From contig NZ_FQXM01000003.1 of the NCBI RefSeq assembly GCF_900129965.1, positions 62,001 through 126,000 of the forward strand: a DNA stretch of 64,000 bases, read 5' to 3'. Positions 1-7,961 of this stretch are shown here, in pieces (position 1 is the stretch's first letter; every line of letters begins with the position of its first letter). The notes under the pieces were generated by a model. The model was not told the origin of the DNA. It saw only the letters and a program-made list of their open reading frames with translations, and searched no databases. Source of the stretch: Clostridium grantii DSM 8605. Its GTDB lineage: Bacteria > Bacillota > Clostridia > Clostridiales > Clostridiaceae. Position numbers and translations under genes: made by a program.

Positions 1-14
1 GATTTATTACCCTT

Positions 15-43
15 ATTGTATACGTCATTATGACGTTTGTCAA
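15..43 (-). promoter_or_regulatory. Divergent leftward promoter with palindromic operator
   Basis: On the minus strand TTGACA (43-38) and TACAAT (20-15) are 17 bases apart, a near-consensus sigma-A promoter firing leftward out of the window. Between the two boxes lies a perfect palindrome, ACGTCAT-T-ATGACGT (22-36). Half-sites of it recur at 81-88 (TGACGTTT) and 103-109 (CGTCATA), flanking the rightward promoter of the repressor gene. This is the layout of a phage lysis/lysogeny switch. Binding by the adjacent XRE protein is inferred. Confidence 0.7.
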
Positions 44-110
44 TAATTATTTTACTTATTCGCACAAAAAATATTCATATTGACGTTTTCATTTTATTTA
101 ATCGTCATAT

Positions 111-141
111 TGTTTATAATATTAAATAGGTAGGTGAGTAT
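111..141 (+). promoter_or_regulatory. Rightward -10 and RBS of the XRE repressor
   Basis: TATAAT at 115-120 is a good -10. No good -35 lies at 16-18 bases, so the promoter is weak or activator-dependent. An operator half-site (CGTCATA, 103-109) lies just upstream of the -10, consistent with autoregulation. AGGTGAG about 5 bases before the ATG at 142 is the ribosome binding site. Confidence 0.5.
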
Positions 142-636
142 ATGAGTAATTTTGGTACACGACTTAAAGAACTAAGAATTGAAAAGAATTTACAGCAAAA
201 AGAACTTGCTGCAATTATAAATGTTCATAAAGGTACTGTTTCTAATTGGGAAAACAACAAAAGATTTCCTGATAAAGACATGCTTTTTAAAATAGCAAAT
301 TTTTTTGATGTTACCATTGATTACCTCTTATGTAATAGTGATAAGAGTAATACTAAAATAGATACTTTATCTGCTGGTGCTAGTAAAGTAACAACGAATA
401 ATGGCTTAACTAAAAAAGATAAAAAAGACATAGAAAAAACATTTCAATCAATTATAGATGAAATAGAAAATCAAGAACTATCACCTGATCCTGATTCTGC
501 TATTACATTTGATGGAGAACCTCTTGATGAAATGGATATGATTCTTTTTAAAAACTCTCTTAAAAATCTTATTGAAGTAGTTAAAGTTAAAAACAAGGAG
601 AAATATACTCCTAAAAAATATAAAAAAAATAAGTAA
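142..636 (+). CDS. XRE-family HTH transcriptional regulator (phage-type repressor)
   Basis: A 164-residue protein with an N-terminal Cro/C1-type HTH (about residues 7-62), including the LQQKELA...VSNWENN...P pattern typical of HTH_3. The C-terminal 100 residues are polar and charged, end in a lysine-rich tail and show no known domain. It is followed by an ImmA/IrrE peptidase and an integrase, the standard lysogeny module, so it most likely represses the divergent leftward promoter at 15-43. In such modules the ImmA partner cleaves the repressor after DNA damage. Both roles are inferred from family and context. Confidence 0.85.
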   Translation: MSNFGTRLKELRIEKNLQQKELAAIINVHKGTVSNWENNKRFPDKDMLFKIANFFDVTIDYLLCNSDKSNTKIDTLSAGASKVTTNNGLTKKDKKDIEKTFQSIIDEIENQELSPDPDSAITFDGEPLDEMDMILFKNSLKNLIEVVKVKNKEKYTPKKYKKNK

Positions 637-726
637 TATAAGGATTTCTCAAATAGGGAAGTTTCCCCCAAGAAAATTTTACAAATAGAATAGTGGCAGA
701 TAGTCGTTACTAATCACGGGGGTGTT

Positions 727-1176
727 TTGTTGTACACTAATCAAGCAATAGAAAAACAAGTGAAAGAACTTATAAGCAAATATAAAACTGCTGATCCTTT
801 TGAGTTAGTTAAATATCTAGATATAGTCATTATGGAACAGGAACTAGGCAATATAAATGGATACTATACCTTCATTGACCGCAATAAATGTATTGTACTG
901 AATTCTTCATTAAATGAATATGGTAAAAAAATCTCTTGTTGCCATGAGTTAGGACACGCAATTCTACATCCCAAGCTCAACAAGTTCTATATTGAACGAT
1001 GCACTAAATTCGTAAAAGATAGATATGAGACTGAAGCTGATACTTTTGCTGCACACTTATTACTGAATTATTTAAAAAAATATGATTGTGTAGGAATGAC
1101 TTTAGCAGAAATAGCAGCAACTCATGAAGTTAATGAAAAACATGTGAAACTCAAGTTCAAAACTGAATTTGAGTAA
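727..1176 (+). CDS. ImmA/IrrE-family metallo-endopeptidase
   Basis: A 149-residue protein with the zinc-peptidase motif HELGH at residues 73-77 and a third ligand in the ETEADTFAAHLL segment (about E103), the classic ImmA/IrrE pattern. In ICEBs1-like elements ImmA degrades the cognate XRE repressor to derepress excision. Here it directly follows the XRE gene, which supports the same job. There is no good ATG. Two successive TTG codons (727 and 730) lie 3-6 bases behind GGGGGTG (718-724), so the start is TTG and may be one codon later than given. Confidence 0.85.
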   Translation: MLYTNQAIEKQVKELISKYKTADPFELVKYLDIVIMEQELGNINGYYTFIDRNKCIVLNSSLNEYGKKISCCHELGHAILHPKLNKFYIERCTKFVKDRYETEADTFAAHLLLNYLKKYDCVGMTLAEIAATHEVNEKHVKLKFKTEFE

Positions 1177-1328
1177 ATTTTATATCACAATCAGAAAATA
1201 TTAACATTTTATCAATTTGTTGTATTATGTCGAATGTAAGCGAAAATATGAAACGACTATCAGAGCACCTTTTAACACCTTACCTTGAGAATTTATGCAA
1301 ATTAAACCCTAAAAATCAAATTATATGC

Positions 1329-1354
1329 TATGCCCTCACTTTGGTGTGGGCATA
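1329..1354 (+). terminator. Hairpin downstream of the ImmA gene
   Basis: TATGCCC-T-CAC pairs with GTG-T-GGGCATA around a 4-base loop (one T-T mismatch), followed by a T-rich but not homopolymeric stretch. It is probably the terminator of the repressor/ImmA unit. The rest of the 1177-1412 gap holds only a 45-codon ORF without a ribosome binding site. Confidence 0.5.
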
Positions 1355-1412
1355 CACATTTTAACATTGTTTTAATACAATTTAATCATTAAAAAAAATA
1401 GAGGTGAAAGAG

Positions 1413-3014
1413 ATGAAAGCAGCAATATACTCAAGAAAAAGTAAATTTACTGGTAAAGGAGAATCAATAGAAAATCAAATCGATTTATGTAAAGAATACT
1501 GTATCAAAAATAATATAGATGTATATGAAGTCTATGAAGATGAAGGGTTCTCTGGGGGTAATACCCAAAGACCACGTTTTAAAAAAATGCTTAAAGATGC
1601 TAAGGATAATAAATTCAATTTCCTTGTATGTTATAGACTGGACCGTATTAGTAGAAATGTAGCTGATTTTTCAACCACACTTGAATCATTACAAGGATAT
1701 GATATTGATTTTGTATCTATAAGAGAACAGTTTGATACTAGCACTCCAATGGGTAGAGCCATGGTATATATATCTTCGGTCTTTGCTCAACTAGAAAGAG
1801 AAACTATAGCTGAAAGAGTAAGAGATAATATGCACCAATTAGCACGTACTGGAAGATGGCTCGGAGGCAGAACCCCTCTCGGTTTTATATCAGAACAAAT
1901 TAAATATCTGGATGCAAATTTATTAGAAAGAAAACTGTATAAATTAGTTCCTGTACCAGAAGAGTTAAAGCTTGTTGAAACAATTTATAATAAATATCTT
2001 GAACTAAAAAGTTTATCCAGGTTAGAATCAGATTTTTTAATAAATGGAATCAGTACTCGCTCTGATAAAAAATATGATATGAGTACCTTAAAAGTTATAT
2101 TAACAAACCCTGCTTATGTTATTGCAGATGAATTGTTTTATGAGTACTGCATAAAGCATAATATGGATGTAGCTTCTACTAAAGATGAATTTGACGGCAA
2201 CCATTCTGTGATGGTTTTTAATAAGCATAAACATGCTAACAACAGAGTGAAACTTAATAATACATCAGAATGGATTGTTTCTATAGCTAAACATGAAGGA
2301 ATAATCCCTTCAAAAGATTGGATTAGAATTCAGGATATTCTAAAATATAATTCATCTAAAACACCTCGTACTGGTACAAGTAAGGTGGCATTATTAACTA
2401 CTATATTAGTTTGTAGTAAATGTGGTAGTAAAATGCGTATTACTGGAAAATACAAGGAAGGAGAATTGCAACATCATTACTATAAATGTAGACTTAAAGA
2501 AAGATCTAAAGGCACTCTTTGCGATATGAAAAATTTAAATGGATATCAAGCCGAAAAAATAGTCTTTGACGAAATGAAAAAACTTGCTTTAAATAAAAGT
2601 ATAATATCAAAAGGGTTTAATGAAAGTAAAGAAAAACTAAAAAAAGAGTCTAGTAATGCTAGTATGGATATACTATCTTTAGAAAAAAGAATAAAAGAAA
2701 AAGAGAAAGGAATTCAAAATTTAACAATTCAACTTTCTCAAAATGCTAGTTCCACTGCAGCAACATACATTATAAAACAAATTGAAACTCTAGACAATGA
2801 ATTAAAACAATTAAAATTGCAATATGAATCTAAGGAAGAAATCAAACAATCAAATAAAATGGAACAGATGAATTTGGAGCTAAAAGATCAATTAATTAAA
2901 GAGTTCGCATTAAACTGTAATAATATGCCTTTTGAAAAACAAAAGGAACTATTAACCTCCATAATAGATAAAATCACGTGGGATGGTGAAAACTTAGATA
3001 TTAAGCTATTTTAA
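1413..3014 (+). CDS. Large serine recombinase (integrase)
   Basis: A site-specific integrase of the large serine recombinase family, 533 residues from the ATG at 1413. That start is chosen over the in-frame GTG at 1404 because the RBS GAGGTG (1401-1406) includes the GTG. The catalytic domain has Ser10 in YSRKS, the YRLDRISR arginine motif and the helix E region LERETIAERVRDN. A recombinase domain follows. A zinc ribbon (CSKCGSK near the middle, with a later CRL...C pair) and a coiled coil of about 80 residues close the protein. It is the last gene of the element and abuts the disrupted ABC transporter gene, so the attachment site should lie just after its stop. Confidence 0.93.
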   Translation: MKAAIYSRKSKFTGKGESIENQIDLCKEYCIKNNIDVYEVYEDEGFSGGNTQRPRFKKMLKDAKDNKFNFLVCYRLDRISRNVADFSTTLESLQGYDIDFVSIREQFDTSTPMGRAMVYISSVFAQLERETIAERVRDNMHQLARTGRWLGGRTPLGFISEQIKYLDANLLERKLYKLVPVPEELKLVETIYNKYLELKSLSRLESDFLINGISTRSDKKYDMSTLKVILTNPAYVIADELFYEYCIKHNMDVASTKDEFDGNHSVMVFNKHKHANNRVKLNNTSEWIVSIAKHEGIIPSKDWIRIQDILKYNSSKTPRTGTSKVALLTTILVCSKCGSKMRITGKYKEGELQHHYYKCRLKERSKGTLCDMKNLNGYQAEKIVFDEMKKLALNKSIISKGFNESKEKLKKESSNASMDILSLEKRIKEKEKGIQNLTIQLSQNASSTAATYIIKQIETLDNELKQLKLQYESKEEIKQSNKMEQMNLELKDQLIKEFALNCNNMPFEKQKELLTSIIDKITWDGENLDIKLF

Positions 3015-3064
3015 GTAATTTATGGATTAAATATGTATTAAGTGACTATACGTTGTATATAGAT
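3015..3064. other. Probable attachment junction (attL/attR) of the integrated element
   Basis: Downstream of the integrase stop the reading frame of the ABC ATPase is open and becomes recognisable from the codons for IDEAVSMSNK (about 3059 onward). In intact SsuB/TauB-like ATPases this segment follows a VTHD motif, but here the preceding residues read YTLY. The crossover core should therefore lie close to 3050-3062. The other half of the gene and the opposite junction are outside the window. The exact core cannot be set without the empty site. Confidence 0.6.
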
Positions 3065-3250
3065 GAAGCTGTTTCCATGTCTAATAAAATTATTATTTTA
3101 TCAAAACGCCCCGCTTTTATTAAAGAAATTTTAGATATTAATTTTGAAGATGAATTCTCTACTCCACTAAAAAAAAGGCAATCCATTCAATTTAAAAACT
3201 ATTTTAATATTATATGGGGGGAGTTAGATAAAGTTGATGAACATGAGTAA
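3053..3250 (+). pseudogene. C-terminal remnant of an ABC transporter ATP-binding protein, interrupted by the element
   Basis: About 65 codons match the C-terminal end of nitrate/sulfonate/taurine-type ABC ATPases: the D-E-A stretch after the H-loop region, then IIILSKRPAFIKE, typical of SsuB. Walker A, the signature motif and Walker B are absent because the 5' part lies on the far side of the integrated element. The only start codon at the 5' end is a TTG without an RBS, so it is probably not translated alone. Its stop overlaps the permease start. The gene would be restored if the element excised precisely. Confidence 0.85.
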
Positions 3251-4034
3251 TGAGCATAAATTATTTCTGCAGAAAGTAAAAAATAGAAAAAGAAAGATAA
3301 CTTTTACACGGTTAATAATTTTATTCTCCTTCTTTTTTTTATGGGAGATAGCTGGCGATTTGAAGTGGATTGATCCTTTTCTCACCTCTACTCCTTCAAG
3401 AATGATAAAAAGTTTAATTTTAATTTATAATGAAGGTACTCTTTTTAAACATATTGGAGTTACTTTATATGAAACTATTATTGGTTTTACCTTAGGTACT
3501 ATTTTAGGTGCTGTTATAGCAATTCTTCTTTGGTGGTCTGATTTTGCATCAAAAGTTCTAGATCCTTATTTGGTGGTACTTAATGCCCTTCCAAAAATAG
3601 CTTTATCTCCAATTATAATTTTTTGGGTTGGTAACGGTCTTAAAGCAATTATTTTAATTACTTTATTAATTTCCATAGTTATAACTATAATTAATATTCT
3701 CAATGGATTTAATGAAGTGGATGAAGATAAAATAACTTTACTAAAAACTTTTGGTGCAAATAAAAGACAGATTCTTTTAAATTTAATTATCCCCGCCACT
3801 ATACCTACTATTATTTCCACTTTAAAAATTAATGTAGGATTGTCATGGGTAGGTGTAATAATGGGTGAATTCTTGGTTGCTAAAGATGGACTAGGTTTTC
3901 TTATTATATATGGAGGACAAATATCTCAATTAGATATGGTAATGATGAGCATAATTATATTGTCAATTTTAGCTTTTATTATGTATGAAGGAATTTCTTT
4001 GTTAGAAAGAAAAATAATTGTGAAATTCAGATAA
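3237..4034 (+). CDS. ABC transporter permease, SsuC/TauC family
   Basis: A roughly 265-residue inner-membrane permease of the binding-protein-dependent type (BPD_transp_1). About six hydrophobic segments are visible, and the EAA-like loop with LLKTFGANKRQILLNLIIPAT in the C-terminal half would contact the ATPase. The late G-E-F-L-V-A-K-D-G-L-G motif is typical of nitrate/sulfonate/thiamine-precursor importers; the substrate cannot be told. GGGGGGAG (3216-3223) is the RBS; starts at TTG 3234 or ATG 3237 are both possible. The gene overlaps the truncated ATPase gene, so the transporter is probably non-functional in the integrated state unless another ATPase substitutes. Confidence 0.85.
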   Translation: MNMSNEHKLFLQKVKNRKRKITFTRLIILFSFFFLWEIAGDLKWIDPFLTSTPSRMIKSLILIYNEGTLFKHIGVTLYETIIGFTLGTILGAVIAILLWWSDFASKVLDPYLVVLNALPKIALSPIIIFWVGNGLKAIILITLLISIVITIINILNGFNEVDEDKITLLKTFGANKRQILLNLIIPATIPTIISTLKINVGLSWVGVIMGEFLVAKDGLGFLIIYGGQISQLDMVMMSIIILSILAFIMYEGISLLERKIIVKFR

Positions 4035-4099
4035 TTTTATTTTTTTAAAATTAATATAAATCAAGTATATAATCGCCATAATATGTCTATTATTTAAAT

Positions 4100-4124
4100 A
4101 GATATATTTAAATATATCTTTTTT
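4100..4124 (+). terminator. Terminator after the ABC permease
   Basis: A perfect 20-base palindrome (AGATATATTT-AAATATATCT, 4100-4119) followed by TTTTT, between the permease and the TPR gene. Confidence 0.65.
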
Positions 4125-4152
4125 AACAGATATTTTTATGGTGGTGATTTAT

Positions 4153-4503
4153 ATGGAAAGTTTTGAAAAAGGCAATATTTTATATCATAAAAGAAATTAC
4201 ATTGAAGCTTTAGAAAAATATAAAGAAGCTTTGCTTACAAATGAAAATAATTCAACCATTCTTTATAATATTGGAGTTTGCTTTTTGAAATTAGAAAGAT
4301 ATTTTGATTCTATAGAATTTTTTAAGAAAGCCATATCTAATAGTTATAACAGTAAATATTTTTATAATATAGGCTATTGTTATACGAAGCTAAATAATCA
4401 TAAAAAAGCTCTTGTTTACTTCAATACTTCATGGGCTATAGATAATTCTGATGATGATTGTAAAAATGCTATTAACCTTATTTTGAAAAAATACAAAAAA
4501 TAG
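4153..4503 (+). CDS. Small tetratricopeptide repeat protein
   Basis: A 116-residue protein made almost wholly of TPR-like helix pairs of 34 residues. The first repeat includes Y-I-E-A-L-E-K-Y-K-E-A-L and the second and third carry F-F-K-K-A and Y-N-I-G-Y-C-Y. TPR folds are protein-binding scaffolds; no partner is evident. The start at 4153 is preferred over 4138 because GGTGGTGA lies 5 bases before it. The gene converges on the transglutaminase gene, with only 11 bases between the two stops, and shares a terminator with it. Confidence 0.75.
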   Translation: MESFEKGNILYHKRNYIEALEKYKEALLTNENNSTILYNIGVCFLKLERYFDSIEFFKKAISNSYNSKYFYNIGYCYTKLNNHKKALVYFNTSWAIDNSDDDCKNAINLILKKYKK

Positions 4504-4544
4504 AAAAGCAAGTGTTACCACTCTCCTGCAACACTTGCTTTTCT
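4502..4544. terminator. Bidirectional terminator embedded in gene ends
   Basis: A perfect 15-bp stem (4502-4516 with 4530-4544, AGAAAAGCAAGTGTT and its complement) and a 13-base loop. The plus-strand TPR stop and the last codons and stop of the minus-strand transglutaminase gene both lie in it. Confidence 0.85.
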
Positions 4545-5711
4545 ATGGTCTAAATTAAATACTGGGGAATCAAAGTAGTCTCCACCCATATAAAATGTTG
4601 GGTCTACATTTATCCATTTATCAGTTAAAGGATCATAAATTTCATTCCATGCGTGGCTAACCCATTGCCCTCCGCTTTTTCCTTCTCCAGTAATTAATCT
4701 AACTTTTATGTCGTTAGCTATGCACATAGAAGCAAACAAACATGCATAATCAAAACATATGCCTTCTCTTGTATAATAGGTGTTTATTGTGCCTGAACTA
4801 ACATTGAAATCATTACTTAGAATTTTTTTAGCTTTATCGTAATCATATTCTATGCTAGAACCAACCCAGCCATATAAATTTTCTGCTTTATCTGCTAAAT
4901 TTTCTTCATTTTTTGTAAGTTCCAATGCAAAACTATCTATTTCTTCATTAGATTTTATCCCATCTTCCAAAGTAACTCCATTATAATAAATAATTACTTT
5001 ATTATCTTTAGTTACATCACTTGAAGTATTTGAAGTTTCACTACTAGTTTCTGTACTAATTTTAAAAGAATTGTTTATAATATTTGGGATTCTCTTAGCC
5101 AAATCGCTTTGTGCTAAAGGATAAACAACTGTATTATTAACATAATTATAAACTATAGAATTTTCTACATAAGGAGTATATTTTTCTGAAAAGTTTAAAT
5201 ATAATCCTAAATTTAATGCTACTACGACAATTATTAGAATACTAACTGCCGTTGGAATCTGAAAAATTGCCCCAGCAAATCGCCTTACTGACTGCCTTCT
5301 TTTTTTAAGAAAGTTTTGTATTGCATCTAATATGAGATAAATCGTTACAGAGTTTATCAATTTTATTATAAAATCAATTAATGCATAAAAAATAAAAATG
5401 ATTATTGGCATAATTAATATATAAATTGTTATAGGTCTTTTATCCACAAAAGTTATTACTGCCTGGGGTATTTTGCTATATATTAATTCGTATACTCCCT
5501 GCTCTTTATTAATAAATATTTTTTTAGTAATACTAGATCCAATTATTATAGCTGCTATAAAAGCAACATTTCCACAAAAATCCTCAATCTGATGTTTCAA
5601 ATCCTTGGATGAATAGCTAGTTGCAAACCCTCTTATTAATGGAAATAATATTATAATACACAAAATTATGTCCACAGGATTTTTTAAAGATTGTAAATCT
5701 AAACTATTCAT
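4515..5711 (-). CDS. CvpA-like membrane domain fused to a transglutaminase-like domain
   Basis: A 398-residue protein from the ATG at 5711 (GGTGAT lies ahead; longer TTG/GTG starts at 5723/5720 overlap RecX more). The N-terminal half has four to five hydrophobic segments resembling the CvpA/colicin V production family. A Ser/Thr-rich linker (about 220-240) leads to a transglutaminase-core domain. Its triad is visible: Cys319 in EGICFDYAC, His353 in SHAWNE, Asp370 in NVDPTF. The enzyme domain should face outside the cell and may act on cell-wall or surface peptides; the substrate is unknown. It is the last gene of an apparent M16-RecX-TGase operon. The fusion is the notable feature. Confidence 0.8.
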   Translation of the reverse strand: MNSLDLQSLKNPVDIILCIIILFPLIRGFATSYSSKDLKHQIEDFCGNVAFIAAIIIGSSITKKIFINKEQGVYELIYSKIPQAVITFVDKRPITIYILIMPIIIFIFYALIDFIIKLINSVTIYLILDAIQNFLKKRRQSVRRFAGAIFQIPTAVSILIIVVVALNLGLYLNFSEKYTPYVENSIVYNYVNNTVVYPLAQSDLAKRIPNIINNSFKISTETSSETSNTSSDVTKDNKVIIYYNGVTLEDGIKSNEEIDSFALELTKNEENLADKAENLYGWVGSSIEYDYDKAKKILSNDFNVSSGTINTYYTREGICFDYACLFASMCIANDIKVRLITGEGKSGGQWVSHAWNEIYDPLTDKWINVDPTFYMGGDYFDSPVFNLDHRKASVAGEW

Positions 5712-6588
5712 AATCATCACCAATTATTTGATTCATCACTTTCTTAATAATTTCCCATTTATACCCTCTTCTTAATAAATATTGAGACAGCTTCGTATAA
5801 ATTTTTTCTTGATTCTTCTCACTTTTTAATAATATTCTATATTTTTTCTTTCCTATTTCCATTAATTTATTTATTTCCTCTTCTTCTTTTGCTACCCTTA
5901 ACTCTTCCATATTTTCTTTTGTTTCTTCACTTTTTTCATAATTAAATTCATCCTCATTAATATCCATTTTCACTAATGAATTCATTACTTCTTTAATAAT
6001 ATCAAAAGAAAATCCTTTAGAAGAAAGATAATTAGATACTTTACTATACACAACACGTTCCCCATACTTGCCTTCTAAAGTTTTAAGTTTTTTTTCAGCT
6101 ATTTTTTTTGCTGTATCTTTTTCATTGTCATCATTCATATTATTTAAATTTTCTTCAATAAATTTTTCATTAATACCTTTTTTTATTAAATCAAATTTTA
6201 TCTTATTTTTACCATACTTCTTAATTTTGTCTTCCACAAACATTTTTGTAAACTTTTCGTCATTAATAAATTCATAACTTTTAAGAAATTCCAATACCCT
6301 TTCAATACTATTATCTGGATATTCATTTTTCTCTAGCTTATCTTTTATTTCTTTTTCAGTTTTATGTGATCTTTCCAATGTCTTCAATGCTGTAGCTTTT
6401 GCTTTTATATAATTATCTTCTTCTATTATTTGTTGTAAAGATTCTAAATCTATAACTTTATCTTTTTCTAATTTATATTGATAAACTAATTCTTCATCAA
6501 CTGCAAAAGAGAATTCACTATTTATATAAACATTTACCCTTTTTTTATTTCTTTTACCATATTCCATTTTTGTAATTTTATTTTTCAC
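5704..6588 (-). CDS. recX: RecX-family regulatory protein
   Basis: A 294-residue RecX homologue, longer than the usual 150-270. RecX binds RecA filaments and modulates recombinase activity. The N-terminal domain and tandem three-helix RecX repeats are recognisable (LKTLERSHKTEKEIKDKL; YEFINDEKF; KYGKNKIKFDLIKKGI). Near the C-terminus two similar segments occur (VSNYLSSKGFSFDIIKEVMN and LSQYLLRRGYKWEIIKKVMN) separated by a glutamate-rich linker, suggesting an extra duplicated repeat. The start is GTG at 6588 behind AAAGGAA. It begins 4 bases after the M16 peptidase stop and overlaps the next gene, so the three are co-transcribed. Confidence 0.85.
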   Translation of the reverse strand: MKNKITKMEYGKRNKKRVNVYINSEFSFAVDEELVYQYKLEKDKVIDLESLQQIIEEDNYIKAKATALKTLERSHKTEKEIKDKLEKNEYPDNSIERVLEFLKSYEFINDEKFTKMFVEDKIKKYGKNKIKFDLIKKGINEKFIEENLNNMNDDNEKDTAKKIAEKKLKTLEGKYGERVVYSKVSNYLSSKGFSFDIIKEVMNSLVKMDINEDEFNYEKSEETKENMEELRVAKEEEEINKLMEIGKKKYRILLKSEKNQEKIYTKLSQYLLRRGYKWEIIKKVMNQIIGDDYE

Positions 6589-6592
6589 AGAA

Positions 6593-7837
6593 TCATTCCT
6601 TTATAGATGTAACTACATGTACAGTAGGATTTTCTAAAACTCTCTTTCCAATAGCATTTATATCTTTAATATTGATACTATCCAAATCTCTTTCATAATT
6701 TTCGTACTCATTAAGCTTTCTTCCATCAAGAATTAAAGAAGATATATAATCCCCTATTTCTACAGTATCTTCTAATGTTGATGTTAATGAAGTTTTAAAG
6801 ATTTTTTTCATCAATACAATATCCTCATCAGTAAATGTTATTCTATTACTTTTTATTTCATCAAAACTTTCTTCTATTAGTTTCATAGCTTCTTCCATAT
6901 TTTCTTCTTTTACAGAAGTAAAAAAGTATAACAGTTTTATATTCTCACTATTATCAATTTCTGAATATATGTCATAAACTAAGCCTTTATCTTCTCTTAA
7001 TTTTCTAAACAAAATAGAATTTTGGCTTTCTCCTAATTTATAACATAAAATTCTTAATGCCAATTCTTCCTGTAAGTTCAGCTCATGGAATGTAAATAAA
7101 TAAGCTATATTACTTTGTTCACATTCACTTTTGTAAGTAAATTTTAATCCTGGCTTATTTTTTTCTGCTATTATTGGTACAGCCTTAAATTCGCTATCTA
7201 TCCACTTGTCAAAGTTTTCTTCAACTTTTTCTAAAACATAATCGTGTTCAAAACTAGATACTATAACAATATAAGCATTAGACGGGATATAGTACTTTTT
7301 ATAATAATCCACTATCTGCTCTTTTGTAAAATCCTTTATATCTTTTTCAAGTCCTAATATATCATACTTTAAATTACTTTTCTTAAAAGCCATTTCAAAG
7401 GTTTTTTTTATGCACAAATATTCTAAATCATCATTTTTAGAATCAATTTCAGATAAAACAACTGATCTTTCTTTATCAATTTCTTCTTGCTCAAATTTAG
7501 AATTCATAATCATATCTGAAAGTATTTCAAGGGAATTTTCTAGCTCCGTATTTAATGCACTTATTGTGTATACTGTGCTGTTAAATTCAGTATAAGCATT
7601 GTATTCTCCTCCAATAAATTCTAGTTCTTTGTTTAATTCTTCATTGTTTCTTTTTGTAGTACCTTTAAATAACATATGCTCAATAAAATGTGTGATTCCT
7701 TTTTCGTTTTTACCTTCAATCAATGAACCTGCTTTTATTCCTAAATTCAATGAAAATAATTCTGTATCCCTCTTGATTGTTACAAGAATCAAACCATTTT
7801 TTAACTTTGTTTCTCTTATATCTAAAGTCTTGCTCAT
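6593..7837 (-). CDS. M16-family zinc peptidase (insulinase/processing-peptidase type)
   Basis: A 414-residue protein with the inverted zinc motif HFIEH at residues 50-54 and the third ligand Glu130, 76 residues later as in active M16 peptidases. The second M16 domain (about 170-400) includes the R/Y pair region. Bacterial members of this length (YmfH/PqqL-like) are cytoplasmic peptidases that degrade small peptides. No signal peptide is present. First gene of a leftward unit with recX. Confidence 0.88.
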   Translation of the reverse strand: MSKTLDIRETKLKNGLILVTIKRDTELFSLNLGIKAGSLIEGKNEKGITHFIEHMLFKGTTKRNNEELNKELEFIGGEYNAYTEFNSTVYTISALNTELENSLEILSDMIMNSKFEQEEIDKERSVVLSEIDSKNDDLEYLCIKKTFEMAFKKSNLKYDILGLEKDIKDFTKEQIVDYYKKYYIPSNAYIVIVSSFEHDYVLEKVEENFDKWIDSEFKAVPIIAEKNKPGLKFTYKSECEQSNIAYLFTFHELNLQEELALRILCYKLGESQNSILFRKLREDKGLVYDIYSEIDNSENIKLLYFFTSVKEENMEEAMKLIEESFDEIKSNRITFTDEDIVLMKKIFKTSLTSTLEDTVEIGDYISSLILDGRKLNEYENYERDLDSINIKDINAIGKRVLENPTVHVVTSIKE

Positions 7838-7894
7838 AAATTCTCCTTAATACTAAATAATTTTTACCCTCTCATTTTAACACAACAAAAACAT

Positions 7895-7933
7895 AAAAAA
7901 AAGAAATTCAAAGATTTAGAATTTCTTTTTTTT
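7895..7933 (-). terminator. Terminator after the GH57 gene
   Basis: AAAAAAAAGAAATTC pairs with GAATTTCTTTTTTTT around a 9-base loop, ending the leftward branching-enzyme transcript before the M16 gene. The A/T flanks make it bidirectional. Confidence 0.8.
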
Positions 7934-7961
7934 ATTTTTATTCTTTATTTTTATTTGTATT

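Noticed and set aside
1227..1364. 45-codon plus-strand ORF between the ImmA and integrase genes
   Set aside because: No ribosome binding site, no recognisable family, and its end coincides with a terminator-like hairpin.
3053..3250. Independent small protein starting at TTG 3053
   Set aside because: The sequence is the C-terminal part of an ABC ATPase, the frame stays open upstream through the junction, and there is no RBS.
6068..6277. Hydrophobic plus-strand ORF within recX
   Set aside because: It is the complement of a lysine/glutamate-rich gene, which gives Phe/Ser/Leu-rich shadows; no RBS.
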